A stretch of DNA of 64,000 bases from Acidobacteriota bacterium (GCA_014584695.1 JACTMI010000028.1:124001-188000), one strand, 5' to 3'. Shown: positions 9,473-18,099, numbered from the stretch's first letter. Numbers and translations: made by a program. Notes: generated from the letters alone by a model not told the origin.

Positions 9473-11290
9473 TCAGCGGGGCGCTCGGGCGGGGCTCGCG
9501 GCATCGTCGAATAGCTGCGACAGGAGCTCCGCGAGCGCCGCGGCGCCGCCGGGCCCGAGACGTGCTCCCGGCGGCGCCAAGCCGCGCGGTCGCGCGAGCA
9601 GGCGGAGCCGCAGCGGATCGACCGCGGCGGCTGCGGCCAGTGCGTCGCCCGCCTCGGACGCGCCCGACGGATCGTGGATCAGGAGCAGCGGGACGCGCGG
9701 CGGCACGCCCGCGGCGAACCGGGCGAGCACGAAATCCAGGTCCGGGTCGATCGCCGCCGCCCCGGCGAGGCCCGCGTCGACGGTGGCTGCCGCGAGCGTG
9801 GCCAAGCGTGAAGCACGGGGGCCCGAGCCCACGAGCGCCACCGGACGGGTCTGGGCATCGACCTCCTCCACCAACCAACGGCGCGCTCTCCCCAGCGCTG
9901 CGAGGTCGCTGGCGCTGGACTCGCCGGTCGCCCCGGCCTCCCCCCGCGAGCCGTGGACGTCCGGCGGCGCGAGCCGGAGCACGGCTACACCGCGTTGCGC
10001 AAGGTACTGACCGAACGGCAACAGATCGAACCAGGGGGGCGACGCCGCGTCGTCCTGCAGCCAGAGGACGGCGGCCCGCGCCCCCGTCGGCGTGCGCGGG
10101 CGCAGCAGCTCGCCGCCCCAGACGCCGGCGGGGAGCGCGAGCTCCACCAGCTCCGGCTCCGCCAGGTCTCGGGGGGCGATGGTCGGAGTCAGGCCATAGG
10201 TCAGCGGCTGGGCCTCGCCACCGGCATCGAGGCGCCAAAGGTCACGCGGCCAGCGGCCCCCGGCCAGGGCATACAGCGCCACCGCGCCGCTGCGGTCGAA
10301 CCAGATGTCGACCGGGCGCGTGCCGGGCGGAGCGGGCAGCTCGGGACCCTGCTCGGTCGTGCCAGCCAGCCACCTCATCGCGGCGCGCCCGCGACACGAG
10401 ACCAGGACCGCCGCGAGCCGCGCTCCAGTGCGCAGGCCGGTCGGGTGACAGTTCGCTCCGAGCACCTCCGGACGGCGCTCGCCGGTTGCGACGTCGAGCC
10501 ACTCGGCTCGGCTCGCTCCGCTGCCGTCCTCGTAGCTCAACAGCAGCTGACGACCATCGAACGCGAACCCGATCGGCCGGATCGTCGCGGGCGACTCTGC
10601 CTGACCGAGCGCGATCACCTGGCCCGAGCTACGCTCGACGAGGTGGAGCTCGGTGGCGGACGAGGTCTGGAGCAGCGCCGCCGCGAGCTGGCCGTCGGGC
10701 GAGAGGCAGACGAGCTCCAGGCCGGCTGGCAGGCCCGCCTGCTCCCGCACCTCGCCGTTCGCTCGCAACTCGAGCCACCGCTCACCCGTGGCCTCGGCCT
10801 GGCGGCTCGAAGCCAGGTGTGGGGTTCCGTCTCGATCGAGCCCCAGGAGCCGCCAGCGTTCGCCCACGGGCGGGCCGAGCCGTCTCGTCGCACCGTCGCT
10901 CCGGACCAGGAGCCACTCCGGCGCCGTGCCGTCGACGCCGGAGAGCTCGACCAGGGCGGCGCCATCGGCCAGCGCCGCGAGCGCGCGCGAGTCGCGCGAT
11001 CGCCCCGGCAGCAGCGCGGCGATCTCGCCCGACTCGAGCGCGAGGCGCACGGCGTCCAACCGTTCCTCCGACTGCCGGGTCGCGAGCCAGGCGCCGCCCG
11101 GCAAGGGTGCCGCCGGCTCCAGAGAGTGGATGGCGAGGAACGCGGCGAGAGAATCTGGCCGGGCGGAGGGCAGCGGCGAGGTCGCGGGAGCGGGCTCGTC
11201 GCGACATCCCGCGGCGGCGAGCAGCAGCGCGGCCGCCGTCACCACGCGCCGGCTCCGGCGTCCCGACGCGGGCTGGTAGAGTGGCCGCAT
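9473..11290 (-). CDS. Lipoprotein resembling an S9 peptidase, probably catalytically dead
   Basis: The 605-residue product has a lipoprotein signal (basic RRSRR, then AAALLLAAAGC). A beta-propeller-like region follows, with repeats such as CLSPDGQLAAALL and FAFDGRQLLLSYEDGSG, then an alpha/beta-hydrolase-like region (ELLRPRTPTGARAAVLWLQDD). This order matches prolyl-oligopeptidase (S9) proteins. The expected nucleophile motif GxSxGG is replaced by VALVGSGPRAS, and I find no clear C-terminal catalytic His, so enzyme activity is unlikely. It may serve as a binding or sensing protein on the envelope. The ATG (11290-11288) overlaps the start codon of the divergent zinc-ribbon gene by two bases. 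A TGGTATTTT element ends 9 bases before it, which supports this start although no Shine-Dalgarno sequence is seen. Confidence 0.7.
   Translation of the reverse strand: MRPLYQPASGRRSRRVVTAAALLLAAAGCRDEPAPATSPLPSARPDSLAAFLAIHSLEPAAPLPGGAWLATRQSEERLDAVRLALESGEIAALLPGRSRDSRALAALADGAALVELSGVDGTAPEWLLVRSDGATRRLGPPVGERWRLLGLDRDGTPHLASSRQAEATGERWLELRANGEVREQAGLPAGLELVCLSPDGQLAAALLQTSSATELHLVERSSGQVIALGQAESPATIRPIGFAFDGRQLLLSYEDGSGASRAEWLDVATGERRPEVLGANCHPTGLRTGARLAAVLVSCRGRAAMRWLAGTTEQGPELPAPPGTRPVDIWFDRSGAVALYALAGGRWPRDLWRLDAGGEAQPLTYGLTPTIAPRDLAEPELVELALPAGVWGGELLRPRTPTGARAAVLWLQDDAASPPWFDLLPFGQYLAQRGVAVLRLAPPDVHGSRGEAGATGESSASDLAALGRARRWLVEEVDAQTRPVALVGSGPRASRLATLAAATVDAGLAGAAAIDPDLDFVLARFAAGVPPRVPLLLIHDPSGASEAGDALAAAAAVDPLRLRLLARPRGLAPPGARLGPGGAAALAELLSQLFDDAASPARAPR
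11277..11282 (+). promoter_or_regulatory. Extended -10-like TGGTAGAGT, leaderless zinc-ribbon gene
   Basis: TAGAGT ends 6 bases before the ATG at 11289, so transcription would begin at or next to the start codon. The box lies inside the first codons of the divergent S9-like gene. Confidence 0.6.
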
Positions 11291-11774
11291 GTCGGACCGA
11301 AAATACCAGCAGCGCGGGTATCAAGAGTCGGATCGGCAGGAGCGCGAGCGCGGCCAGGAGAGCGACCGGCCACGGGTTCCGCGGCCGCCGCGGGATCCGC
11401 GCGAAGCGCCGCGCGGTCGCGGCCTCGGGGGGCCGACGCAGAGTGTCTTCCGCTGCGCCCGGTGTGGTACCGCGCAGCCGCTGGCGGCGGCGATGGCGGC
11501 CGATGCGCGCTGCGCGGCTTGCAGCGCGGATCTGCACACCTGCACCAACTGCCTGTCCTTCGACACCGGGGCGCCGAACCAGTGCCGTCAACCGGGAATC
11601 ATCCGTGTGCCGCGCAAGGACCAGCGCAACGACTGCCCGCAGTTCGATCCCCGCGAGCGCCAGGAGTCGACGGCGGAGACCCCGGGCGGCGGTCGCCCGC
11701 CGAGTGAAGGCAAGGGCGGCTCCGGCCGCGCCGCCGACGCCCGCGCGGCGTTCGACGCGTTGTTCAAGATCTGA
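11289..11774 (+). CDS. Zinc-ribbon protein with disordered charged arms, family unknown
   Basis: The 161-residue protein has a central block of nine or so Cys residues between two low-complexity arms. The N-terminal 50 residues are rich in Arg, Asp, Glu and Pro (QESDRQERERGQESDRPR). The core has CARCG, CAAC and CTNC pairs that would form one or two zinc ribbons, followed by a conserved-looking RVPRKDQRNDCPQFDPR. The C-terminal arm is Gly/Ser-rich and ends in a short helix (ARAAFDALFKI). Such an arrangement suits a nucleic-acid or protein-binding adaptor, but no function can be assigned. The ATG is preceded, 6 bases away, by TAGAGT and has no Shine-Dalgarno sequence, as expected for a leaderless mRNA. 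It is divergent from the S9-like lipoprotein gene. Confidence 0.75.
   Translation: MSDRKYQQRGYQESDRQERERGQESDRPRVPRPPRDPREAPRGRGLGGPTQSVFRCARCGTAQPLAAAMAADARCAACSADLHTCTNCLSFDTGAPNQCRQPGIIRVPRKDQRNDCPQFDPRERQESTAETPGGGRPPSEGKGGSGRAADARAAFDALFKI
11300..11305 (-). promoter_or_regulatory. Extended -10-like TGGTATTTT, S9-like gene
   Basis: TATTTT on the minus strand ends 9 bases before the ATG at 11290. The box lies inside codons 4-6 of the zinc-ribbon gene. Confidence 0.55.
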
Positions 11775-11837
11775 AGGCTGACGCCGCCGGCGCGGGCGAA
11801 TCCGAGATCGCCATCCTCGGCGGGCAAGGCGTCGCGG

Positions 11838-12527
11838 CTAGACCGGCTCGGCGATCCCTGATTCCAGCTCGCGGCGGATCACCGCGCGCAGCAGCTCGGC
11901 CTCATCCGGGTCCATCCGGTCGAACTCCAGGGCGACCTCGTAGAGCCCTTCCGAACCCGCTATCGGCTGCGAGGTGACGATCCGCGCATGGGTGGTGAGC
12001 GTGCGCGGTTCGAGCCGAAGCTCGACGTCGCAGCCGACCCCCGGCTCGACCGCCAGGCTGGTTTCCACGGCCATGCCGTGCAGGTTGATCGTCCGCACTT
12101 CGAATTCGGCCGAGGAGCTGACCGCCACCGAGCTCTCCTCGAGCCGGAAGCGGCCGAAGATCCGCGTCTCGAGGGTGACGATCGCGTGGCTCTCGAGGAA
12201 GGACAGCAGTTCGCGCGACCCCTCCGTCAGCACGTCGGCGAACTCGATCCCGGCCCGGTAGACGGGCAGGGTCTCGCCCTGGTCATTGGTCCGCGTGCCC
12301 TGGAGAAAGCACCAGACCACCCGCCCCTGGAGCATCAGCAACTCGCTCCCTTTGCGCAGACGCAGCGAGATGCGGTGGTGCGGCGCCAGGCGGGACTGGG
12401 TCTCGATCGCCATGCCGGCGATGCCGATGTCGAGCACCTTGCCGTCGAGGGAGAGGATCAGCTGACCGTGGGTTTGCGGCAGCCGGACTCTGCGGCTGCG
12501 CCGTCGGTCGGATTCGGCGGTCGTCAT
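11838..12527 (-). CDS. Tandem PilZ-like cyclic-di-GMP-binding protein
   Basis: The 229-residue cytoplasmic protein seems to hold two PilZ-type barrels. The first starts with RRRSRRVRLP, matching the RxxxR cyclic-di-GMP arm, and has DIGIAGMAIE in place of the D/NxSxxG strand. The second (from about residue 115) has RFRLEESS and INLHGMAVE, with no clear RxxxR arm, so it may be structural. PilZ proteins change conformation when they bind cyclic-di-GMP and control motility, polysaccharide or transcription targets. The ATG lies 10 bases after moaA, so it is probably read through from the moaA promoter. The EAL protein at the left edge could influence the same second messenger. Confidence 0.8.
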   Translation of the reverse strand: MTTAESDRRRSRRVRLPQTHGQLILSLDGKVLDIGIAGMAIETQSRLAPHHRISLRLRKGSELLMLQGRVVWCFLQGTRTNDQGETLPVYRAGIEFADVLTEGSRELLSFLESHAIVTLETRIFGRFRLEESSVAVSSSAEFEVRTINLHGMAVETSLAVEPGVGCDVELRLEPRTLTTHARIVTSQPIAGSEGLYEVALEFDRMDPDEAELLRAVIRRELESGIAEPV

Positions 12528-12537
12528 GATCGGGATC

Positions 12538-13563
12538 TCAGCCGCCAATATACGACATCTCGATCCGGGGTCCAGGACGGGTGGCCGCGGTCCGCAGCTC
12601 CGAGTAGCGGTCGTCGCGGTCGCGCCAGCGTCCGGCGACCAGCGTTGCGAGCTCGTCGTCGCTCGCCCCGCCGCGCAGCGGGCCGCGCAGATCGAGCCCC
12701 TCGGCGGCAAACAGGCAAGTGAACAGGCGGCCGTCGGCCGAGAGCCGGGCGCGCGTGCAGTCGCCGCAGAAGGGCTGCGTCACCGAGCTGATCAGGCCGA
12801 CCTCCCCCGGCCAGCCGGCGACCCGGTAGCGGCGCGCGACCTCGCCTCGGTAGCCCGGCTCGACCGGCTCGAGCTCGAGCTCGGCGGCGATGCGCGCGTG
12901 GATCTCCCGGGCGGGGACGACCTGCTCGAGGCGCCAGCCGTTGCTGGTGCCGACGTCCATGTACTCGATGAAGCGGACCTCGTGGCCGCGGGGGGCGAAG
13001 CGGCGGACCAGGGGCAGGATTTCGCCCTCGTTGACGCCGCGCCGGATCACGGCGTTGAGCTTGGGCGGCGGAAAGCCGGCTCGCTGCGCCGCCTCGATCC
13101 CCGCCAGCACCCGGTCCACGGGGACTTCGGTGTCGTTGGTGCGGCGGAAGACCGCCGGATCGAGGGCATCGAGCGAGACCGTAACCCGCCGGAGCCCGGC
13201 CGCGCGCAGTGGCGCCGCAGCCTCCGCCAGCAGCGAGCCGTTGGTGGTCAGCGCGAGATCGGCGCCGATGCCTCCCAGCCGCCGCACCAGGTCCGTGAGA
13301 TCGCGGCGCAGCAGCGGCTCGCCGCCGGTCAGCCGGATCTTGAGCACGCCGAGCCGAACGAACGTCGCGGCCAGGCGAGCGAGCTCCTCGTAGGTCAGGA
13401 TCTGCGCGCGCGGCAGGAAGGGGTGGTCCGGGCCGAACACCTCGCGCGGCATGCAATAGGCGCAGCGGAAATTGCAGCGGTCGGTGACCGAGATCCTGAG
13501 GTCTCGCAGCGGTCTGCGACCGAGGTCGGCCACCGGCCCCGCTGCGTGATCGATCCGCTCCAT
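12538..13563 (-). CDS. moaA: GTP 3',8-cyclase, molybdenum cofactor biosynthesis
   Basis: MoaA is a radical-SAM enzyme that turns GTP into 3',8-cyclo-GTP, the first step of molybdopterin synthesis. The 341-residue sequence has the radical-SAM triad Cys30-x3-Cys34-x2-Cys37 (CNFRCAYC), the SAM-binding TGGEPLLR motif, the second cluster motif CGDCTRARLSADG ... CLF, and the C-terminal Gly-Gly that the family needs for activity. No moaC, moaD or moaE gene is in the window, but a molybdopterin oxidoreductase gene lies 15 kb away. The ATG has a TACAAT hexamer ending 6 bases before it and no Shine-Dalgarno sequence, suggesting leaderless expression. Confidence 0.95.
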   Translation of the reverse strand: MERIDHAAGPVADLGRRPLRDLRISVTDRCNFRCAYCMPREVFGPDHPFLPRAQILTYEELARLAATFVRLGVLKIRLTGGEPLLRRDLTDLVRRLGGIGADLALTTNGSLLAEAAAPLRAAGLRRVTVSLDALDPAVFRRTNDTEVPVDRVLAGIEAAQRAGFPPPKLNAVIRRGVNEGEILPLVRRFAPRGHEVRFIEYMDVGTSNGWRLEQVVPAREIHARIAAELELEPVEPGYRGEVARRYRVAGWPGEVGLISSVTQPFCGDCTRARLSADGRLFTCLFAAEGLDLRGPLRGGASDDELATLVAGRWRDRDDRYSELRTAATRPGPRIEMSYIGG

Positions 13564-13569
13564 GCACCG

Positions 13570-13575
13570 ATTGTA
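13570..13575 (-). promoter_or_regulatory. -10-like TACAAT, leaderless moaA
   Basis: TACAAT ends 6 bases before the moaA ATG (13563), and no Shine-Dalgarno sequence intervenes; a leaderless transcript covering moaA and the PilZ gene is predicted. Confidence 0.6.
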
Positions 13576-13597
13576 CGCGCGGTCAGAGCCCAGGCTC

Positions 13598-14317
13598 TCA
13601 GCGCGGCCGGTAGAGATACTCGGGGTAGAGCAGGTTGAGCGCCAGGGTGTGCACCGGATCGAACAGGTAGCCGAACAGGCGCCAGGCCACCAGCAGGCCC
13701 GCCAGCGCCAGCATCGGCTGCCGGGCCAGGGCGAGGTAGCCGCGTACCCAGCGTTCCGGCAGGAAGAGCGCGAGCACCGAGCTGCCATCGAGCGGCGGCA
13801 GGGGAAGCAGATTGAAGGCGAAGAGCACCAGGTTGAGCGAGAAGAGGATGCTCAGCAGGGTGCCCAGCGCCGCCGGCAGGCCGTCCGCCGCCGCGACGAC
13901 GGAGGAGAAGGTCGCCGAGGTGGGCGCTTCGAAGCCGCCGGTGGCGATCCCGATGCGGATCGAGAGGGCGGCCAGCATCACCAGCAGCAAGTTGGCGGCC
14001 GGGCCGGCGAGCGCCATCCACCCCGCCCTGCGGGGGTGGCGGTCGGCCCAGGCCGGGTCGAACGGGGCGCTGGCCCAGCCCATCATCCACTGGCGCGACA
14101 GCGCGAAGGAGAGCAGCGGAAAGACCACCGTGCCGAAGGGTTCGCGCCGGACGTGGGGGAGGGGATCTAGAGAAACCTGGCCGCCGAGGTAGGCGGTGGG
14201 ATCTCCCAGCCTCAAGGCCGCCCACGCGTGCGCGGCCTCGTGGCAGCAGGTGGAGAACAGGAAGACCACGTACCAGGCGAGCCCGAGCAGGACGAGATCG
14301 AGGAGCTCCGGCGACAT
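13598..14317 (-). CDS. Site-2-protease-like M50 membrane metalloprotease
   Basis: The 239-residue polytopic protein carries the HExxH zinc motif (HEAAH, residues 26-30) in its first membrane helix and a NLLPLPPLDG motif near residue 190 supplying the third ligand (Asp). Hydrophobic helices cover most of the rest. This is the compact, PDZ-less class of M50 proteases found next to housekeeping genes, which cut within or near the membrane. Its substrate is unknown. The gene lies 75 bases after speA and 34 bases before the moaA start region on the same strand; whether it belongs to the speA transcript is uncertain. Confidence 0.9.
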   Translation of the reverse strand: MSPELLDLVLLGLAWYVVFLFSTCCHEAAHAWAALRLGDPTAYLGGQVSLDPLPHVRREPFGTVVFPLLSFALSRQWMMGWASAPFDPAWADRHPRRAGWMALAGPAANLLLVMLAALSIRIGIATGGFEAPTSATFSSVVAAADGLPAALGTLLSILFSLNLVLFAFNLLPLPPLDGSSVLALFLPERWVRGYLALARQPMLALAGLLVAWRLFGYLFDPVHTLALNLLYPEYLYRPR

Positions 14318-14392
14318 CTCTGCCCCTACCGCGACGGGCCGCCGCCGAGTCGGGAGTCGCGGCGCGCGACGGTCGTCCCGCTCATCTCGCCT

Positions 14393-16309
14393 TCAGTCCC
14401 GCTCGAGGTAGGTGTAGCCGGCCAGGCCCTGTTCGTAGACTCTCAGCAGCTGGCGCGACTCCTCGAGCGTGATGCGCTTGGCCCGCAGCGCGATCTCGGA
14501 GAAGCGTCGGACGCTCGCCATGAGCTGGTCGCGGTCGTAGCTGACGTACTTGAGCACGTCGGTGACGGTGTCGCCGGTGAGCACGTGGTCGATGTGGTAG
14601 CTGCCGCCCTCGCCCAGCGCCACGTGCAGGGTGTTGGTGTCGCCGAACAGGTTGTGCAGGTCGCCTAGGATCTCCTGATAGGCGCCGACCAGGAAGATCC
14701 CCAGGTAGTAGTCCTCCTCCCGCAGCGGATGCAGCTCCAGCACGTGCTTGACGTCCCGGCGGTCGATGAAGCGGTCGATCTTGCCGTCCGAATCGCAGGT
14801 GATGTCGGCCAGCACGCCGCGGCGGCTCGGCTCCTCGTGCAGCCGGTGGATCGGCAGCACCGGGAAGAGCTGGTCGATCGCCCACGCGTCCGGCAGGGAC
14901 TGGAAGACCGAGAAATTGCAGAAGTAGGTGTCCGACAGGCTCCGTTCGAGGCTCTCGAGCTCCTCGGGCACTTCCGGCAGCTCGCGGACCAGGCGCAGGA
15001 TCTTCTGCGACAGCGCCCAGAAGATGTCCTCCGCGATGACCCGCTCCGAGAGGGTGAGGTGATTCAGGTTGTACAGCGAGAGCACCTCGTCGCGGTAGCC
15101 GAGCGCGTCGTGGTAGGCCTCCAGGAGGTTCTTGCGCGAGACCTCTCGGTAGGCGTCGAGCAGGTAGCGGATCGGTGCCGGCGTCTCGTCGTCGAGCTTC
15201 TCCGGCAGGCTGCCGACGGTGAACTCGCCGACGCCGAGGACATCGGCGACCAGAATCGCGTGATGGGCGACCAGCGCTCGACCGGACTCCGACACCAGCG
15301 TCGGGTGCGGCACGCCGTCGGCGTCGCACAGCTCCATGGTGCCGAAGACGATGTCGTTGGCGTACTCCTGAAGCGTGTAGTTCATCGACGACGAGAAGTT
15401 CGTCTGCGAGCCGTCGTAGTCGACCCCCAAGCCGCCGCCGACATCGAGATAGCCGAGCGGAGCACCCAGCTTGTACAGCTCGCAGTAGGTGCGGGCCGCC
15501 TCGCGCAGCGCCTCCTTGACGTTGCGGATCGAGGAGACCTGGCTGCCGAGATGGAAGTGCACCAGCTGGAGCCGGTCGAGCAGGCCGCGCTCGCGCAGGA
15601 ACTGGATCGCCTGGAAGAGGCCGCGGGCCCCCAGCCCGAATTTCGAGCGGTCGCCGCCCGAGGCTTCCCAGTGGCCGGCGCCCCGCGCCGAGAGGCGCGC
15701 GCGAATGCCGATCGAGGGCGCGACGCCGACGCGCTCGGCGACCTCGGCGATCAGCGGCAGCTCGGAGAACTTCTCGACCACCAGGATGATGTGGCGTCCC
15801 AGCTTCGAGCCGAGCAGGGCGGTCTCGATGTACTCCTCGTCCTTGTAGCCGTTGCAGACCACCACCGCCTCTTCGTCCTCCAGCATGCCGAGGACGGCGA
15901 GCAGCTCGGGTTTCGAACCCGCCTCGAGGCCGAAGTGGTAGGGCCGCCCGGCGTCGAGCAGCCGCTCCACGACGTAGCGCTCCTGGTTGACCTTGATCGG
16001 GTAGACGCCCCGATAGGTTCCCTGGTAGCCGTACTCCTGGATCGCCCTGCGAAAGGCCTCGTTGAGCTCGGTGACGCGGGCGGCGAGGATCTGCGAGAAG
16101 CGGATCAGCAGCGGCGGCAGGATGCCGCGGCGGCGGACCTCCTCGACCAGTTCCTTGAGGTCGACCGCTTCGGTGCCCGGCCCCCCCGGCTGGACGATCA
16201 GGTTGCCCTGCTCGTTGGCCGAGAAGTAGCCGTTCCCCCACTGCCGGATGCTGTAGAGGTCGAGCGAGTCTTCGACCGTCCACTTGCGGGGAAGTACCTT
16301 GTTCGCCAT
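14393..16309 (-). CDS. speA: Biosynthetic arginine decarboxylase
   Basis: This 638-residue PLP enzyme makes agmatine from arginine, the entry to putrescine and spermidine. The N-terminus (WTVEDSLDLYSIRQWGNGYF) and the length are typical of SpeA (about 630-660 residues). YPIKVNQERYVVE contains the PLP lysine region of the fold-III barrel; LHFHLGSQ-like VHFHLGSQVSSIRNV and LDVGGGLGVDYDGSQ bind the phosphate; CDADGVPHPTLVSESGRALV carries the C-terminal active-site region. No agmatinase or agmatine deiminase gene is nearby. The ATG has AGGAG about 12 bases upstream, and a TGCTAGAGT promoter-like element lies 61 bases before it. Confidence 0.95.
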   Translation of the reverse strand: MANKVLPRKWTVEDSLDLYSIRQWGNGYFSANEQGNLIVQPGGPGTEAVDLKELVEEVRRRGILPPLLIRFSQILAARVTELNEAFRRAIQEYGYQGTYRGVYPIKVNQERYVVERLLDAGRPYHFGLEAGSKPELLAVLGMLEDEEAVVVCNGYKDEEYIETALLGSKLGRHIILVVEKFSELPLIAEVAERVGVAPSIGIRARLSARGAGHWEASGGDRSKFGLGARGLFQAIQFLRERGLLDRLQLVHFHLGSQVSSIRNVKEALREAARTYCELYKLGAPLGYLDVGGGLGVDYDGSQTNFSSSMNYTLQEYANDIVFGTMELCDADGVPHPTLVSESGRALVAHHAILVADVLGVGEFTVGSLPEKLDDETPAPIRYLLDAYREVSRKNLLEAYHDALGYRDEVLSLYNLNHLTLSERVIAEDIFWALSQKILRLVRELPEVPEELESLERSLSDTYFCNFSVFQSLPDAWAIDQLFPVLPIHRLHEEPSRRGVLADITCDSDGKIDRFIDRRDVKHVLELHPLREEDYYLGIFLVGAYQEILGDLHNLFGDTNTLHVALGEGGSYHIDHVLTGDTVTDVLKYVSYDRDQLMASVRRFSEIALRAKRITLEESRQLLRVYEQGLAGYTYLERD

Positions 16310-16370
16310 GCTTCGAGGGTCTCCTGATCGAGGAAAAGTGGCCGGTGGCTGGAGCGGTGGGGGCGGCGGG

Positions 16371-16376
16371 ACTCTA
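16371..16376 (-). promoter_or_regulatory. Extended -10-like TGCTAGAGT before speA
   Basis: TAGAGT, preceded by TGC, lies 61 bases before the speA ATG, whose leader holds an AGGAG sequence. Confidence 0.4.
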
Positions 16377-16406
16377 GCACCCGGTCCGCCGCGCGGCGGC
16401 ACGCTT

Positions 16407-18032
16407 TCAGGGCGAGCTCGGCAGGTAAACGACCTGTCCGGCCAGGGGGTCGACCGACAGCGCCGCGGCGGCGAAACGGACGCCGGCAGCCCGGAACACG
16501 GCGGTGAACGGCTGCGGGCGGCTCTCGAGTCCGCGGTAGAGGTCCGTGATCGATCGCCACCGAATCTCGAGCGGTCCGAGCTCGTAGAGAGCTGCGTCGA
16601 CGAGCGCGCCCAAGCCGTCGTAGAGCTCGAGCTGGACGTAGCCGCCGGCGAGGTCGAGATTCGCGGCCACGAGCTCGATCGCCGTCGTGACGCCTCCGCC
16701 GATGCCGCCGATGACCTTCTGGCTGGAGCTCCAGCGGGTCGCTGCGAGCTCCTCGACGACATCGGTCGAGCTGCCCGTGGGATCGGCCGCCAGCGCGACG
16801 TTCGCGAACGAGACGATCTGGTCGGTGGCGGCGCCGGTGGGCGCCCGGAAGATCAGCAACAGGGCGCCGCGCGCCCGCTCCAGGCCGAACAGCGACGGAA
16901 TCACGTCCACGATCTGGCGCGCCGTGCCGGGCGGCACGAGCACTCGGCGCGGGGCGGGCGGCTGATCGTACCGGACCTCCGGGAAGAAGACCGCTTCCGC
17001 GAGCGCGAGTGAGGCGCCGAAGTTCTGGATCCGCAACTCGCTCACGACGTCGCCGGGCAGGCCGGATTCGGCGTGGAGCAGGATCGGCAGCAGGGTCGAG
17101 CGGGCGATCCAGAGCGGGGCTTCGCCGCCGACAACGAGCGTGACCTGGTCCGTCGCCACGCCTCCCCCCGCGGTCTCACCGCGCAAGGTGACGACATGGC
17201 TGCCCGGTTCGAGGAAGACGTGCTGGGCCGCCAGGACGAGCGGCGCCGTCGAGGCGGCCCAGCCGCCGTCGCCGAAATCCCATTCGAGCCGGACGAACGA
17301 GCTGAAGAGCGTCGCCGAGAACTCCGCCAGGGCCCCCGCCTCGACCGCTCCCGCCGGCGGCAGGATCTCGAGCCGCGGCGTCGCGAGCAGCTCGAGAAGG
17401 TGCTCGAGGAAGTGGCCCGCCAGCTCCGTGTAGCCGGCGCCGTTGGGGTGGCCGACTTGGTCGTCCGGATCCTGGTTGTAGTAGTTCAGAAAGACGTTGG
17501 GCAGCGACTGGAAGAGCGCGAACTGATCGACCAGCGGCCGGCCGCGCAGATCGGCGAGCGCGCGCAGCGAGACGGCGAGCGCGCTGGTGCGCGCGTTGTT
17601 GGCGTCGGAGGTGGCGGTCGGGAGCCGCGGAATGACGGTGGCATGCACGGCGACCATGCCGGCGGCCTCGGCCCGCGTCGCCATCTGGTCGAGATTGAAG
17701 CGGATGGTCTCGATGCCGATGCTGCCGCGGGAGATGTCGTTGGTCCCCTCCATCAGCAGAAAGTAGTCGCCGCCGTCCGCCAGCACCGAGTCGACGCGCG
17801 ACAGCCCTTCGGCGGTCGTCTCGCCGCCGACGCCGGAGTTCACGACCGTGGCGTCGTAGGCGCGTTCACGGAGCCAGCGCTGGAGCCTCCCGGGATAGCC
17901 CTCGGCCTGCGGCGACGTGTCGCCGTAGCCGAGCGTGATGCTGTCGCCGAAAGCGATGATCCGCAGCGGCGCCGCCGGTAGCGACGCCGCCGCGCCGGCG
18001 AGGAGGAGGCTGAGGGACAGCAGGCGCCACAT
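16407..18032 (-). CDS. Secreted SGNH/GDSL hydrolase with PKD-like domain
   Basis: The 541-residue protein starts with a signal peptide (LLSLSLLLAGAAASLPAAP). An SGNH esterase domain follows: GDSI with nucleophile Ser31, SGVGGE (block II Gly), GTND (block III Asn) and HPNGAGY (block V His). Near residues 215-300 lies a PKD-like immunoglobulin fold with EWDFGDGG. The remaining 240 residues, with strands such as LRIQNFGASLALAEAVFFP, form an unidentified beta-rich C-terminal region. Likely activity is hydrolysis of acyl or acetyl esters on polysaccharide or lipid outside the cytoplasm. The ATG is preceded 9 bases away by TAGAAT and no Shine-Dalgarno sequence. Confidence 0.88.
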   Translation of the reverse strand: MWRLLSLSLLLAGAAASLPAAPLRIIAFGDSITLGYGDTSPQAEGYPGRLQRWLRERAYDATVVNSGVGGETTAEGLSRVDSVLADGGDYFLLMEGTNDISRGSIGIETIRFNLDQMATRAEAAGMVAVHATVIPRLPTATSDANNARTSALAVSLRALADLRGRPLVDQFALFQSLPNVFLNYYNQDPDDQVGHPNGAGYTELAGHFLEHLLELLATPRLEILPPAGAVEAGALAEFSATLFSSFVRLEWDFGDGGWAASTAPLVLAAQHVFLEPGSHVVTLRGETAGGGVATDQVTLVVGGEAPLWIARSTLLPILLHAESGLPGDVVSELRIQNFGASLALAEAVFFPEVRYDQPPAPRRVLVPPGTARQIVDVIPSLFGLERARGALLLIFRAPTGAATDQIVSFANVALAADPTGSSTDVVEELAATRWSSSQKVIGGIGGGVTTAIELVAANLDLAGGYVQLELYDGLGALVDAALYELGPLEIRWRSITDLYRGLESRPQPFTAVFRAAGVRFAAAALSVDPLAGQVVYLPSSP

Positions 18033-18041
18033 GGGTCGAGG

Positions 18042-18047
18042 ATTCTA
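18042..18047 (-). promoter_or_regulatory. -10-like TAGAAT before SGNH hydrolase gene
   Basis: TAGAAT ends 9 bases before the ATG at 18032; a leader of two or three bases is predicted and no Shine-Dalgarno sequence is present. Confidence 0.55.
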
Positions 18048-18099
18048 ATTGCGGAACGGCGCCAGCGCCACGCCTGCCTGGCCAGAGCGTCGCGCGCGG

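Noticed and set aside
16386-16399. Palindrome CCGCCGCGCGGCGG as terminator of the SGNH hydrolase gene
   Set aside because: With a four-base loop only five pairs remain, there is no U-tract, and such palindromes are frequent at this GC content.
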